A stretch of DNA of 40,792 nt from Oscillospiraceae bacterium (lineage in GTDB: Bacteria; Bacillota; Clostridia; Oscillospirales; Ruminococcaceae): assembly GCA_017513135.1 (NCBI GenBank), contig JAFWDH010000021.1, positions 1 through 40,792 of the forward strand, written 5' to 3'. Under the pieces are notes generated by a model. That model worked only from the letters and a program-made list of their open reading frames with translations, did not search any database and had not been told where the DNA came from. Position numbers and translations under genes: made by a program. Below, one piece after another: positions 25,311 to 33,869 of this stretch. Position 1 is the first letter of the stretch. The number at the start of each line of letters is the position of its first letter.

Positions 25311-26408
25311 TTACATTGTCCTAAGCTCATCCGCCATGCACAGGCAGATCTCCTCAGCCTGCACCGTTGTGCCGAGCATATCCAGTATCCCGTGATCGCA
25401 GCCGCAGTATTTTACGAGTCGCACGTTCACTCCGAGTTTCTTCAGTTTCTCCGCGAACTGTTCGCCGCCTACCCTCAGGTAATCGAACTCGGCATTATTT
25501 ACAACCGTTTCGGGGAACCTTGAAAGGACTTCATCAGAAGCAAGGTAAGCCGATATCATGGGGTCGTAGCAGTCAGTATACTGCTGGCAGTACAGGTTCG
25601 GCGCTCCCTTGACCATGTTGTTCTTGATCCTGTCGACCCTGCTCATTGCTATTTCTCTCTGTTCTTCCAGAGAAGGATACCTGTCATATGACCAGACATA
25701 ATCGTCTATATCCTCGAGAGGCCTTCCGTCCGGCGCCGGATAGAGCAGATAGATCTTCCTGATCATTCCCGCGCCTTCCAGGATATCCTTCTGAGCGCAG
25801 GCGCATGTAAGCACGCCGCCGGCTGAATCTCCTGCAACCATGAGCCTGCTGCGGTCCACATGGAGCTCATCCGCGTTCTCATATACGTATCTCACTGCCG
25901 CGTAGCAGTCATCGTGAGCTCCGGGATACGGAGTTTCGGGAGCTAGCCTGTATTCTGGATATACAACGGTCGCTCCGGACTGCTCGGCTACGTATGCCAT
26001 CTGTTTGCCGAACAGATCTATGTTTCCTGCGGTGAACCCGCCTCCGTGCAGATAGACCATGACCGGCGTCACAGCGTCGCCTATATCAGCTCTGCGGAAG
26101 ATAAAGAGATCGATATAGTGGTCTCCGTTCACATGGATGAGCCTCTCATCGCACGATATCTCTGTCTCGGTGAGATCATAAGTGACCTTGTCGGGACGGT
26201 TGCGCTCGTTGGAAAGGCGGAAGCCGCCCTTTGCCCTGTCGCTGAACATCTTCTTCTTGTTCGCAGCGATCTCATAGAGCCTTGGGTCCATTGCGTGTTC
26301 CCTGCTGTCATCCGGGACAGGCTTGAACAGCACTTCCATGCCGTTCTCCTCAGAAGTGTACTGCATGTCGCGTATCGCCCGGACCAGAGCCTTGTCGTAT
26401 TTTCTCAT
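25311..26408 (-). CDS. Alpha/beta hydrolase of the HSL (hormone-sensitive lipase) family
   Basis: A 365-residue esterase. YLHGGGFTAG is the HSL oxyanion-hole motif and VAGDSAGG carries the nucleophile serine. NAEFDYLR gives the acid residue and KYCGCDHGILD the catalytic histidine. It acts in the cytoplasm on acyl esters; the substrate is unknown. The ATG at 26408 has AAAGG upstream; the longer frame to 26465 would run into the stem-loop at 26445-26475. Its place inside a PTS operon, between EIIBC and EIIA, suggests it deacylates an incoming sugar phosphate, but this is inference. Confidence 0.86.
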   Translation of the reverse strand: MRKYDKALVRAIRDMQYTSEENGMEVLFKPVPDDSREHAMDPRLYEIAANKKKMFSDRAKGGFRLSNERNRPDKVTYDLTETEISCDERLIHVNGDHYIDLFIFRRADIGDAVTPVMVYLHGGGFTAGNIDLFGKQMAYVAEQSGATVVYPEYRLAPETPYPGAHDDCYAAVRYVYENADELHVDRSRLMVAGDSAGGVLTCACAQKDILEGAGMIRKIYLLYPAPDGRPLEDIDDYVWSYDRYPSLEEQREIAMSRVDRIKNNMVKGAPNLYCQQYTDCYDPMISAYLASDEVLSRFPETVVNNAEFDYLRVGGEQFAEKLKKLGVNVRLVKYCGCDHGILDMLGTTVQAEEICLCMADELRTM

Positions 26409-26444
26409 CTTTATCTGCCTTTCAACTGAGATGTTTCTTTTTAC

Positions 26445-26475
26445 AGTATGCCCCCTGCTCAGCAAGGGGCATACT
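26445..26475 (-). other. Intercistronic stem-loop
   Basis: AGTATGCCCC and GGGGCATACT arms extended by TGC/GCA with one mismatch and a short loop, between EIIBC and the esterase. No T-run follows on the minus strand, so it more likely sets mRNA stability or processing than ends transcription. Confidence 0.65.
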
Positions 26476-26511
26476 CCGTGTATATAAAGTGGACTCTAGA
26501 AAGATATCGGT

Positions 26512-27936
26512 TTATGCGTCCTCTTCATCCGTGTATCCGGAGTCATCCCACTTGGTGACCCAGACGCCGACAAAGGTGATAACTGCCATGATCACAACTC
26601 CGATAAGAGCCTTGATGAAGTTTGCGGTGTCATGATCCGGCCCCATGTACAGCAGGATGTTGGTCAGCGAGTATCCTCCGAAGCCGTAGCACTTGAGGCC
26701 AACGATGCCTGCATAGATCGAGGTGATGAACGCGCTGGCGAAGAACACGCCGTAGAGCACGGGCATCTTGTAGATGATACCGTATGTTGTTGGCTCGGAG
26801 ATGCCTCCGAACAGAGCAGAAACAGTGGAGGTGAAACCGTACTGTTTCAGTTTGTTCTTCTTGGTCTTGAGAGCGACCCAGAGTGCAAGGAATCCGGGAG
26901 TGATGGTGCAGCAGAAGAACCAGATGTTGATCAGGTCGTCATATCCGACTTCAGCAAGCGACTGAAGAGCGATGGGTATGAGGGCCATATGGAATCCGGG
27001 CATGAACGTTCCGACTGTTGTGGAGAATATGATGATCGCGGGAACTGCCAGCCACGGCACTGTGTTGCGGACCCAGACAAGTCCTGCATAGATGTAGTTT
27101 GTCACAAGACCGCCGAGAGGCGCGAACAGAGGCAGTGTGATCAGCGACATCAGGAACAGGAGCAGGAACGGCTTGAGGAAGTGGCGCACGCTGTTGGGCA
27201 GCACCTTCTTGAGCCAGTTGTCAAGTTTCGACATGACCCATACTGCAAGGACTACCTGCAGGACAGCTCCGTTATATGTGCTTAGGAGCGTGGGGATCCC
27301 GAAGTAGGATGTGAATCCGGTTTCGGATCCGGCATTTACCAGGTTTACCCAGTCGGGATGGACCAGCCACGCGGCAAGGACCATCGCGAGAACGGGCTCA
27401 GTCCCGAACTTCTGGGCTGAAGTGTATGCCACGTAGATCGGCATGAAATAGAATACTGCCTGAGCGAGAGCATTGGCTATCACGTAGGTGGAACTGCTCG
27501 CATCCATGACTCCGCAGAGCTGGAGCACAAGGAGCAGGCATGTGATGAATCCTGCAGCGATCAGAGCCGGGATGACCGGGCTGAGCACGCTGGACATCAT
27601 GAGAAGGAACCCCGCGAAGCGCTCCAGGATGGTCTTGTGTTCACCGGGGCCGGCTTCCACCTCGCCTCCGAGCTTGACCTTTCCTTCCAGCTGCTTTGCG
27701 GTCGCGTTGTACAGATCCTCAACGATCTGTCCGACGATGACCTGGACCTGTCCGTTGCGGTTCTCAAGTCCGAGGACCCCGTCCAGCTTGCCGAGTTTTT
27801 CTGTGTCGACGGCTGAATCGTCCTTGACGTTCAGGCGCAGACGTGTTGCGCAGTGGGTGATGTTGGTGAGGTTGTCAGTACCGCCAACGAGCTCGATGAT
27901 CTTGCCCGCCCACTCTTCGTAGTTGCGACTTGCCAT
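26512..27936 (-). CDS. PTS EIIBC transporter, glucose/beta-glucoside family
   Basis: A 474-residue sugar permease. The EIIB domain (about 1-90) has NITHCATRLRL, with phosphorylated C29. The EIIC domain follows with about ten membrane spans and the substrate-site motif GGISEPTTYGI. The order B-C without EIIA matches the beta-glucoside/sucrose/trehalose branch with EIIA encoded apart. The ATG at 27936 has AAAGGG eight bases upstream; the ATG at 27960 lacks one. It is 63 bp after the fruK-like gene. No phospho-glycosidase is present, so the sugar is perhaps a monosaccharide or an acylated one. Confidence 0.9.
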   Translation of the reverse strand: MASRNYEEWAGKIIELVGGTDNLTNITHCATRLRLNVKDDSAVDTEKLGKLDGVLGLENRNGQVQVIVGQIVEDLYNATAKQLEGKVKLGGEVEAGPGEHKTILERFAGFLLMMSSVLSPVIPALIAAGFITCLLLVLQLCGVMDASSSTYVIANALAQAVFYFMPIYVAYTSAQKFGTEPVLAMVLAAWLVHPDWVNLVNAGSETGFTSYFGIPTLLSTYNGAVLQVVLAVWVMSKLDNWLKKVLPNSVRHFLKPFLLLFLMSLITLPLFAPLGGLVTNYIYAGLVWVRNTVPWLAVPAIIIFSTTVGTFMPGFHMALIPIALQSLAEVGYDDLINIWFFCCTITPGFLALWVALKTKKNKLKQYGFTSTVSALFGGISEPTTYGIIYKMPVLYGVFFASAFITSIYAGIVGLKCYGFGGYSLTNILLYMGPDHDTANFIKALIGVVIMAVITFVGVWVTKWDDSGYTDEEDA

Positions 27937-27999
27937 GACCTTTACCCTTTCTTTCCTCATTGAAACTTTTGTTTCATTGCTTTCTATATAGATGCAGCA

Positions 28000-28926
28000 T
28001 CATCTCTGCATTTCTACCACTTTCATCAGCGGAAGGAATTTTTCCATATCCTCTGCTGTGATGTCCTCAAGCTTTGATGCGGTGGCGTTGCCTGCGGCTC
28101 CTCCGTATCTGAGAGCCTGCCTGACATCCATTCCCTTCTCTTTCGTTCCGAGGAATGCGGCGAGCATTGCGTCTCCGGCGCCTACCTTGTTTACCAGCAC
28201 CGTATCCGGATGGGTCAGTCTCAGCCTTTTCCTGCCGTCGGCGTACATCGCGCCGTCCCTGCCGAGCGAGAGGAGCACCGCGCCTATCCCGGAACCGACC
28301 AGTTCGTCCAGAGCATCTGCCGCGTTGCTGACATCGAGGTCGTCTCTGCCAAGTATCAACCCGAGTTCATAAAGGTTGGGTTTTATGAGTTCGGGAGCGC
28401 ATCTCATCAATGCTTCGGGGCTCAGGGTCTCCATGTCTATCACGAGCCCTGCTCCTCTGCCGTGTATCACGTCTGACAGCTCCGCGAGAAACTCTTCGTC
28501 AAGTCCCGGCATCATGCTTCCGCTTATGACTACCTTATCTTCCGCGCCTACTGCTGAGAACAGATCCAGGATCTGTTTCCTGTCCGCTTCTGTGACAGAC
28601 GGGCCGGTACCGTTTATGCACAGCGCTTTATGGTCATACATCGCCTTGAGGTTGATGCGGTTGTATCCTTTTATCCATACCGGCATAATACCGATGTTCT
28701 GATCATCCTTGAACGCGTCGCGTATAAACATTCCGGTGAATCCCCCGAGCAGCGCGACCGCCTTTGAAGCTACTCCCAGAACACTAAGCGTCTTGGAGAC
28801 GTTGAGGCCCTTGCCTCCGGCCTTGAACAGTTCGCCGGTCCCGCGGTTCACCTCATCCACCATAAGCTCATCCTTAAGCGTGATGAAGTAGTCTATCGCA
28901 GGATTCAGAGTCACTGTATAGATCAT
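28000..28926 (-). CDS. fruK: 1-phosphofructokinase / tagatose-6-phosphate kinase family
   Basis: A 308-residue PfkB-family hexose-phosphate kinase of the FruK/LacC type. TVTLNPAID (residues 4-12), FKAGGKGLNVSKTL (about 34-47), KPNLYELG and NKVGAGDAMLAAF with the catalytic aspartate (about 253) are diagnostic. It phosphorylates a ketose phosphate to a bisphosphate. AAAGGAG lies before the ATG. It is first in an operon with PTS genes and divergent from a DeoR regulator, the usual fructose-operon layout. However, the PTS here is of the glucose family, so LacC-like use of a 6-phosphate is possible. Confidence 0.82.
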   Translation of the reverse strand: MIYTVTLNPAIDYFITLKDELMVDEVNRGTGELFKAGGKGLNVSKTLSVLGVASKAVALLGGFTGMFIRDAFKDDQNIGIMPVWIKGYNRINLKAMYDHKALCINGTGPSVTEADRKQILDLFSAVGAEDKVVISGSMMPGLDEEFLAELSDVIHGRGAGLVIDMETLSPEALMRCAPELIKPNLYELGLILGRDDLDVSNAADALDELVGSGIGAVLLSLGRDGAMYADGRKRLRLTHPDTVLVNKVGAGDAMLAAFLGTKEKGMDVRQALRYGGAAGNATASKLEDITAEDMEKFLPLMKVVEMQR

Positions 28927-28959
28927 ATTGGTCTCCTTTCGCTGTTATTTTCTGTCATG

Positions 28960-28988
28960 AATATACATAATTTCTACAACTGTCACAA
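28960..28988 (-). promoter_or_regulatory. Promoter of the fruK-PTS operon
   Basis: Minus-strand TTGTGA (28983-28988) and TATATT (28960-28965) are exactly 17 bp apart, upstream of the fruK ribosome site. Confidence 0.65.
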
Positions 28989-29029
28989 TAGTTTATTAGT
29001 TATTCATTACAAACGATCACTACTATTTG

Positions 29030-29038
29030 TGCTATAAT
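29030..29038 (+). promoter_or_regulatory. Extended -10 promoter of the DeoR gene
   Basis: TGCTATAAT is a full extended -10 element; the region 17-20 bp upstream has only a weak TTACAA. Transcription would begin just before the 25-bp palindrome. Confidence 0.65.
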
Positions 29039-29052
29039 ATTACAAAACGATC

Positions 29053-29077
29053 AAATGATCATTCTGAATGATCATTT
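29053..29077. promoter_or_regulatory. 25-bp palindrome, likely DeoR operator
   Basis: AAATGATCATT, CTG, AATGATCATTT: perfect 11-base arms, 15 bp downstream of the -10 and just before the ribosome site. Partial copies (ACGATCA) occur at 29013 and 29047. Autorepression and control of the divergent fruK operon is the simplest reading. Confidence 0.7.
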
Positions 29078-29095
29078 CCCCCGGAGGATACTGAT

Positions 29096-29854
29096 ATGAC
29101 TAAACAATTCAGGTGGAGACTCATAACCGAGACACTCACGGAAAGACAGACAGCTACCGTTGACGAACTGGTCGGCATACTCAGGGTATCCCCTGCCACC
29201 GTCAGGCGCGATCTGGCCGAGATGGAGGAGCTCAGGATGATCAGCCGCTTTCACGGAGGCGCCAGGATAAGCAGCATACAGAGCGAAGAGCCTCACATGA
29301 TCATCAAGAGCGAACTCAACCAGAAAGAGAAGACGTCCATCGCCATCAAGGCAGCAAAACTGATCTCGGATGACCAGATGGTCTTTCTGGACGCCGGCAG
29401 CACCACATTCGGAATGATCAGATACATCACGGCGAAGAACATCACTGTCGTCACTCCCGGGATTCCGCATCTGACGGCTCTATGTGAGCGCGATATTCCC
29501 ACCATCGCTCTCGGTGGTCCTGTCAGGCCGGAGACACAGGCGATCGCAGGCAGGCAGACCGCTGAAATGATAGAGAGCATGTATTTTGACGTAGCGTTCA
29601 TGGGGGTCAACGGGATACATGAAAAGATCGGCTTCACCACCTCTAATGAGAGCGAAGCCATAACGAAACAGACTGCGATAGCAAGGAGCACTGCTCCTTA
29701 TGTGCTTGCGGACAGTTCCAAATTCAGTCATCTGAGTCCCTTTGCATTCGGTAAGCTGGAAGATGCAGTCATAGTAACGACATCTGTACCGGATTCTTTC
29801 ATTGAATCAGGCGCAAGGTATCTTCTGACAGGAGGAAGAGCAGGAAACATCTGA
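29096..29854 (+). CDS. DeoR-family transcriptional repressor
   Basis: A 252-residue sugar-phosphate-sensing regulator. The N-terminal winged HTH includes VDELVGILRVSPATVRRDL (about 22-40), the DeoR signature. The effector domain shows FLDAGSTTFGMIRYI, VVTPGIPHLTAL, LGGPVRPETQAIAG and DVAFMGVNGI, as in the DeoR C-terminal sensor. CGGAGGA precedes the ATG. It is divergent from the fruK-PTS operon, which it probably represses until a sugar phosphate binds. The palindrome at 29053-29077 is the likely site. Confidence 0.92.
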   Translation: MTKQFRWRLITETLTERQTATVDELVGILRVSPATVRRDLAEMEELRMISRFHGGARISSIQSEEPHMIIKSELNQKEKTSIAIKAAKLISDDQMVFLDAGSTTFGMIRYITAKNITVVTPGIPHLTALCERDIPTIALGGPVRPETQAIAGRQTAEMIESMYFDVAFMGVNGIHEKIGFTTSNESEAITKQTAIARSTAPYVLADSSKFSHLSPFAFGKLEDAVIVTTSVPDSFIESGARYLLTGGRAGNI

Positions 29855-29882
29855 GCCCAGGCCGGATCACTGCCAATAAAAG

Positions 29883-29909
29883 AAAAAGCACTGCATGCAG
29901 TGCTTTTTT
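29883..29909. terminator. Bidirectional terminator
   Basis: AAAAAGCACTGCATGCAGTGCTTTTTT, a fully symmetric hairpin read here as AAAAAGCACTGC plus its complement, 29 bp after the DeoR stop. It also faces the DUF2812 gene. Confidence 0.92.
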
Positions 29910-29948
29910 GTGTATCAGGCAAACCATGTGATGTCGTGACTTTGATAT

Positions 29949-30497
29949 TCAGTCTTTGTATCTGCTTCTTATCTTTTTGAGTTTAGCTGTACAGTATACG
30001 ATCAGGAACACGTCCAGCGCGAACACAATACTGAAGAATCCGCTGTATACCTTTCCCCAGAACCCGATATACTCGCCATCCAGCATCCTCATGAAATTGG
30101 GAAGGACCGTGCAGAAGAACAGCAGCACCACAGGCAGCAGTCTCGACCTCATAACTTTAGTGACCTGCTCCGCCCTGGACTCATCATCAGAGAATATCTC
30201 GCCTTCCTCTTCAGTTACCGTTTCGGAAGCAGGCTTGCGGAAATAGCTCCATCCAAGGCAATCGGCAAAGTGTTCCCATCCGAAATCGCTCAGCATCTGC
30301 ATATAATCATTCGGCCTGTCGTCGCTCCCGAAATCAAGCCTGTATATCACGTCCTCAGGCTCGCAGGATTCGAATCTGTAGAAACACGGCGGCGTCATAC
30401 CGGTGAGTTTCCATCCTTTTTTATGCTGTTCCCTGAGCCAGATCTCCTCCTCCTCGAAATCCGCTATGGTAAATACCTTAGTCACTGTTCTTCTCAT
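29949..30497 (-). CDS. DUF2812 membrane protein
   Basis: A 182-residue protein with the DUF2812 domain at residues 1-90: TKVFTIADFEEEEIWL, KKGWKLTGMTPPCFYRFE and YRLDF. Two membrane spans follow (about 118-137 and 147-170). Such proteins are typically paired with PadR regulators, as here: the ATG lies inside the PadR gene, overlapping it by 20 bases, with a G-rich ribosome site upstream. The family's function is not known; an envelope-stress or sensing role has been a common guess. Regulation should be by the PadR partner. Confidence 0.85.
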   Translation of the reverse strand: MRRTVTKVFTIADFEEEEIWLREQHKKGWKLTGMTPPCFYRFESCEPEDVIYRLDFGSDDRPNDYMQMLSDFGWEHFADCLGWSYFRKPASETVTEEEGEIFSDDESRAEQVTKVMRSRLLPVVLLFFCTVLPNFMRMLDGEYIGFWGKVYSGFFSIVFALDVFLIVYCTAKLKKIRSRYKD

Positions 30498-30813
30498 TTA
30501 AATATTCCCCCCTGCTGTTCCTGAATAGTCTTTCTATCCTCGCTGTCTCAGCAGACAGCACTTCCTTGCCGCTCTCGGTGAGCTGATACAGTTTCCTTTT
30601 GTCTTCCTCGCCGTGAAGTCTAATAAGCCCGTCTTTCTCCATCTTCGACAGAGCTCCGTACATCGTACCAGCGCTTATGGTGACTTCACCTCCGGTCATC
30701 TCCTTCACCTGCCGGCTTATCCCGTAACCGTGCTGCGGTTCCTGCAGGCAGTAGAGGATATAGAATCCCGATTCCGTCATCGGCACATATATGCGTTTTA
30801 TCCTTTCTTCCAT
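30478..30813 (-). CDS. PadR-family transcriptional regulator
   Basis: A 111-residue regulator. FYILYCLQEPQHGYGISRQV (about 17-36) and SAGTMYGALSKMEKDGLI (about 47-64) form the PadR winged HTH. The length fits the short PadR subgroup, with one C-terminal dimer helix. GGAAGAGGA precedes the ATG. It is first in a two-gene unit with the overlapping DUF2812 gene. Its promoter is covered by three palindromes, which suggests autorepression relieved by a small molecule or stress. Confidence 0.9.
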   Translation of the reverse strand: MEERIKRIYVPMTESGFYILYCLQEPQHGYGISRQVKEMTGGEVTISAGTMYGALSKMEKDGLIRLHGEEDKRKLYQLTESGKEVLSAETARIERLFRNSRGEYLNEKNSD

Positions 30814-30834
30814 TCCTCTTCCTTTCTATCGCCA

Positions 30835-30888
30835 TCCGATATATCGGACTACGATATATACTATATCGGATACCGATATATATGTCAA
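30835..30888 (-). promoter_or_regulatory. Consensus promoter covered by a triple PadR operator
   Basis: On the minus strand TTGACA (30883-30888) and TATAGT (30860-30865) are 17 bp apart. Three palindromes overlap or follow: TCCGATATATCGGA (30835-30848), CGATATA-TAC-TATATCG (30852-30868) and TATATCGG-ATA-CCGATATA (30862-30880). Confidence 0.85.
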
Positions 30889-30967
30889 GCATTTCCCAGA
30901 ACATTTTCCTGGAGCTCTTAGTATGCCGAGCAGCGGCGTCACTGACTGAGAAAAATATACACAAACG

Positions 30968-30998
30968 CAAAAGAGCGCTGCCATTTGAGGCAGCGCTC
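30968..30998 (-). terminator. Terminator of the CE1-type esterase gene
   Basis: GAGCGCTGCC / GGCAGCGCTC arms around ATTTGA; the AAAAG before it gives CTTTT on the minus strand. Confidence 0.8.
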
Positions 30999-31044
30999 CT
31001 GTCATTATATTCAGTTTCTATCTGAAAATATGAACAGATCCCTA

Positions 31045-32190
31045 TTACAGGTTCCTGAATACGATCTGAGCATAGTCATGGAATGCAGCTCTCCAGACTC
31101 TGTACTCATGATATCCGGGATAGATCTTCTGGATGTAGTTGATGCCCTTCTCTTTGCAGTACTCACGCTCCTTCTCGAACAGCGGCAGGGATACCTCGTG
31201 GTCGCCGATCGCTCCGAAGAACGGGTTGACTTCGCGGTTCCAGGTCTCTGCGTCGTCGAGAGGCTTGAGCTGCTCGGACTGGTCTCTTCCGCCGCCCATG
31301 ACTGTCGGATATGTATAGCCGGTGAACAGACCCGCGGAGCCGAACACGTCATAATGCCTCATGATCATCTCACCGGAGAGCAGTGAGCCCATGGAGAGTC
31401 CGCCGATGGCGCGGGCTTTCTTGTCGGGGATGGCGCGGTAGTGGGACTCGATGAACGGGATGCAGTCCTCAAGCAGCATGTCATTGTACTTGCTGGTGTC
31501 GAGGTGCGGGTTGCCGTCGGTGTTGACCTGCATCATGGCGTTGTTCATGACTACGATGAACGGAACTGCCTTGCCCTCTGCGAGCAGGTTGTCCATGATG
31601 AAGTTGATCTTTCCGAGGTGCACCCAGACGGTCTCGTTCTCGCCGCCGCCGTCCTGCAGGTAGAATACGGGATACTTGGTGTCCACATCATCCCTGTATT
31701 TGGGAGGAGTATAGACATAGCAGCTCTCCCACTCGCCCGTGACCTTGGAGAAGAAATACTCCTGGGAGACTGTTCCGTGGGGAACGTCCTTGATGAGGAG
31801 ATAGTCCTGATCGGTGTCCGGGATCTCGATGTAGTTGATTGCATATCCCCAGCCGTAGCTGATGGGTGCCAGCGGGTTGACGACTCTGACTCCGTCCACA
31901 GTGAAGATCAGCTGCTTCTGTCCGGGCTCGTCATACTGGATGGTGCCGGTCCACATGCCGTCATCCTGAAGTTCAAGATTTACCATGTTGTCGGGATAGC
32001 CGGCAGTGACTTCCTTTGCAGTGGGGCCATAAAGGGAGACCCAGACCTTTCCGTCCGGATATACCTTGTAGCCGATGTTGGTGTCACCGTGCTTGCCGCC
32101 GTTGATCATATTGGGTATGAGCTGACGGTTGAAGCCGAGAGGACGTGCGTCAAATACCTGGTTCTCTAAAAACTCTTTTGGAATGTTCAT
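31045..32190 (-). CDS. CE1-type esterase with N-terminal E-set domain
   Basis: A 381-residue enzyme. Residues about 35-125 form an Ig-like E-set/CBM48-type module (KVWVSLYGPTAKEV, WTGTIQYDEPGQKQLIF), common in front of feruloyl and xylan esterases. The PF00756 hydrolase domain follows with YVYTPPKY, VFYLQDGGGENE, the nucleophile motif GGLSMGS and a terminal YHEYRVWR histidine. No signal peptide, so it is probably cytoplasmic. GGAAAGGA lies before the ATG. It is the second PF00756 esterase in the window and is divergent from a carbohydrate-binding lipoprotein. The acyl substrate is unknown. Confidence 0.88.
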   Translation of the reverse strand: MNIPKEFLENQVFDARPLGFNRQLIPNMINGGKHGDTNIGYKVYPDGKVWVSLYGPTAKEVTAGYPDNMVNLELQDDGMWTGTIQYDEPGQKQLIFTVDGVRVVNPLAPISYGWGYAINYIEIPDTDQDYLLIKDVPHGTVSQEYFFSKVTGEWESCYVYTPPKYRDDVDTKYPVFYLQDGGGENETVWVHLGKINFIMDNLLAEGKAVPFIVVMNNAMMQVNTDGNPHLDTSKYNDMLLEDCIPFIESHYRAIPDKKARAIGGLSMGSLLSGEMIMRHYDVFGSAGLFTGYTYPTVMGGGRDQSEQLKPLDDAETWNREVNPFFGAIGDHEVSLPLFEKEREYCKEKGINYIQKIYPGYHEYRVWRAAFHDYAQIVFRNL

Positions 32191-32248
32191 AATCTATCCT
32201 TTCCGCGGAATCTGTATAACTCTTACGATACTAGGTGATTCCGCACAA

Positions 32249-32281
32249 TTACCAAATTAAATAATAATACTATTTTGGTAA
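32249..32281. promoter_or_regulatory. Inverted repeat in a 303-bp divergent intergenic region
   Basis: TTACCAAA (32249-32256) and TTTGGTAA (32274-32281) are perfect arms separated by 17 very AT-rich bases, between the divergent esterase and lipoprotein genes (gene-free from 32191 to 32493). It could be a shared operator. No clear -35/-10 pair was found. Confidence 0.4.
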
Positions 32282-32493
32282 AAAAGGAAGTATTATATCT
32301 ATCCCGTAACAATATTCCTGACTTTGATCCCTCTATCTCATTTTCTCATACACACATAACTTTTAACCCAGAGTTCATCTTGTCCTTGCCGAATCTTCAG
32401 ACAGCGTTCACATTGCGCAGTTATCATTTCATCATCCGACAAACACACGCGGCCGTGAAAAACAGAGGCCGCACTATCAAGGAAGGAAAAACA

Positions 32494-33741
32494 ATGAAAG
32501 ACAGAACTCTAATAATCATATCCACCATCATTGTCATGGCAATGATGATGATATCTCTCCAGGGATGCCTGCCGGCGTCTTCAGGAAGGGACACACCGGT
32601 ATCCCAGGAGGTCTCCGCAGCAGAATCACCCGAAAAGAACAGCAGCGCCGAGATCACAGCTGACAGCAGCGCTCTTTCGCAGGCTGTCCAGTCATACGAA
32701 AAGATAATTCTTGAAACAGACAGCGAGCTGTTCACTGAAAGGGATCTCACGCAGAACGCAGACATGTCTCAAGCCGAAACGGTCACCGCAGCCGATGACA
32801 GTACGGTCACTCTTACGGAAGAAGGCATCTATCTTCTGACCGGAACAGCTGAGAATTTCACGGTGATCGTTGACACAGACAGCGAAGCCAAGGTCCAGCT
32901 GGTCCTGGACGGGCTGAATGTCACAAACGATGACTTCCCCGTTGTCTATGTAAAAAGCGCGGACAAGGTCTTCTTGACCAGCAGCGGAGCAGAGAGCACT
33001 CTCACGGTCTCAGGATCGTTCACAGCGGACGGGACCACGAACACCGATGCCGTCATCTTCTCCAGAGATGATCTGGTGCTCAAGGGCACAGGCACTGTCA
33101 ATATCTCTTCCACTTCGAACGGGATCAGCACCAAGGATGATCTTAAAGTCACGGGAGGCGTCTGGAACATAGACTGTGAAGACGACGCCCTTGAGGCGAA
33201 TGATTCAATAGCGGTCGCCGGAGGCGCGGTATCAATAGTTTCCGCAAAGGACGGTCTGCATGCCGAGAACGACGAAGATGATACGGTAGGCTGGATCTCC
33301 ATAGAAGGCGGAACCATCACTGTAAGAGCCGGTGATGACGCCGTACACGCCACCACAGTGGCATCTGTCAGCGGCGGAACTCTGGACCTTACCGCAGGAG
33401 AAGGCATCGAAGCAACGCAGGTAGAGATCAGCGGCGGCGACATCAGCATCAGCGCATCCGACGACGGCATCAATGCCGGGCGGAAATCCGATTCCATGAG
33501 CGTCGGCATCACCATCAGCGGCGGATCAGTCTATATCGAGATGGGACCCGGAGACACCGACGGTGTCGACTCCAACGGCTATCTCACGATCTCCGGAGGC
33601 ACTCTGGACATCTATGCGCAGTCTCCTTTCGACGCCGACGGAAGCGTCAGCTGGACAGGCGGGACCATCTACGTCAACGGATCCCAGGCAAGTTCCATCA
33701 ACACACAGATGATGGGCGGCGGCAAGGGCGGAAGATGGTGA
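32494..33741 (+). CDS. Cthe_2159-like carbohydrate-binding lipoprotein
   Basis: A 415-residue exported protein. The signal has a lipobox at SLQGC (cysteine near residue 26), followed by a Ser/Thr/Glu-rich spacer. From about residue 105 repeated short strands build a right-handed beta-helix: VTLTEEGIYLLTG, VQLVLDGLNV, LVLKGTGTVNIS, and many IxGGxxxI turns with Asp. This fits the Cthe_2159 carbohydrate-binding family (PF14262), some of which bind acidic plant polysaccharides with calcium. The tail is Gly-rich (MMGGGKGGRW). I chose the ATG at 32494, with GGAAGGA upstream; the frame upstream to 32275 lacks a start signal and would bury the lipobox. Confidence 0.82.
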   Translation: MKDRTLIIISTIIVMAMMMISLQGCLPASSGRDTPVSQEVSAAESPEKNSSAEITADSSALSQAVQSYEKIILETDSELFTERDLTQNADMSQAETVTAADDSTVTLTEEGIYLLTGTAENFTVIVDTDSEAKVQLVLDGLNVTNDDFPVVYVKSADKVFLTSSGAESTLTVSGSFTADGTTNTDAVIFSRDDLVLKGTGTVNISSTSNGISTKDDLKVTGGVWNIDCEDDALEANDSIAVAGGAVSIVSAKDGLHAENDEDDTVGWISIEGGTITVRAGDDAVHATTVASVSGGTLDLTAGEGIEATQVEISGGDISISASDDGINAGRKSDSMSVGITISGGSVYIEMGPGDTDGVDSNGYLTISGGTLDIYAQSPFDADGSVSWTGGTIYVNGSQASSINTQMMGGGKGGRW

Positions 33742-33790
33742 TCAGAAGCGCCTGATCCGCTCAGGCGGTTCTATTCCCATAATAAATAGC

Positions 33791-33824
33791 GATCCGGCTG
33801 CTCAACAGCAGCCGGATCTTTATT
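33791..33824. terminator. Bidirectional terminator
   Basis: Twelve-base arms GATCCGGCTGCT / AGCAGCCGGATC with a CAAC loop, then TTTATTT; AATAAATA on the other side. It serves the lipoprotein and the MFS gene. Confidence 0.9.
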
Positions 33825-33869
33825 TGAATATATGCTCTTTTCCGGAAGGAAAAGCTCTGTCCCTCAGCG

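Noticed and set aside
26632..27285. 217-codon plus-strand frame
   Set aside because: Antisense to the EIIC membrane domain; charged low-complexity product.
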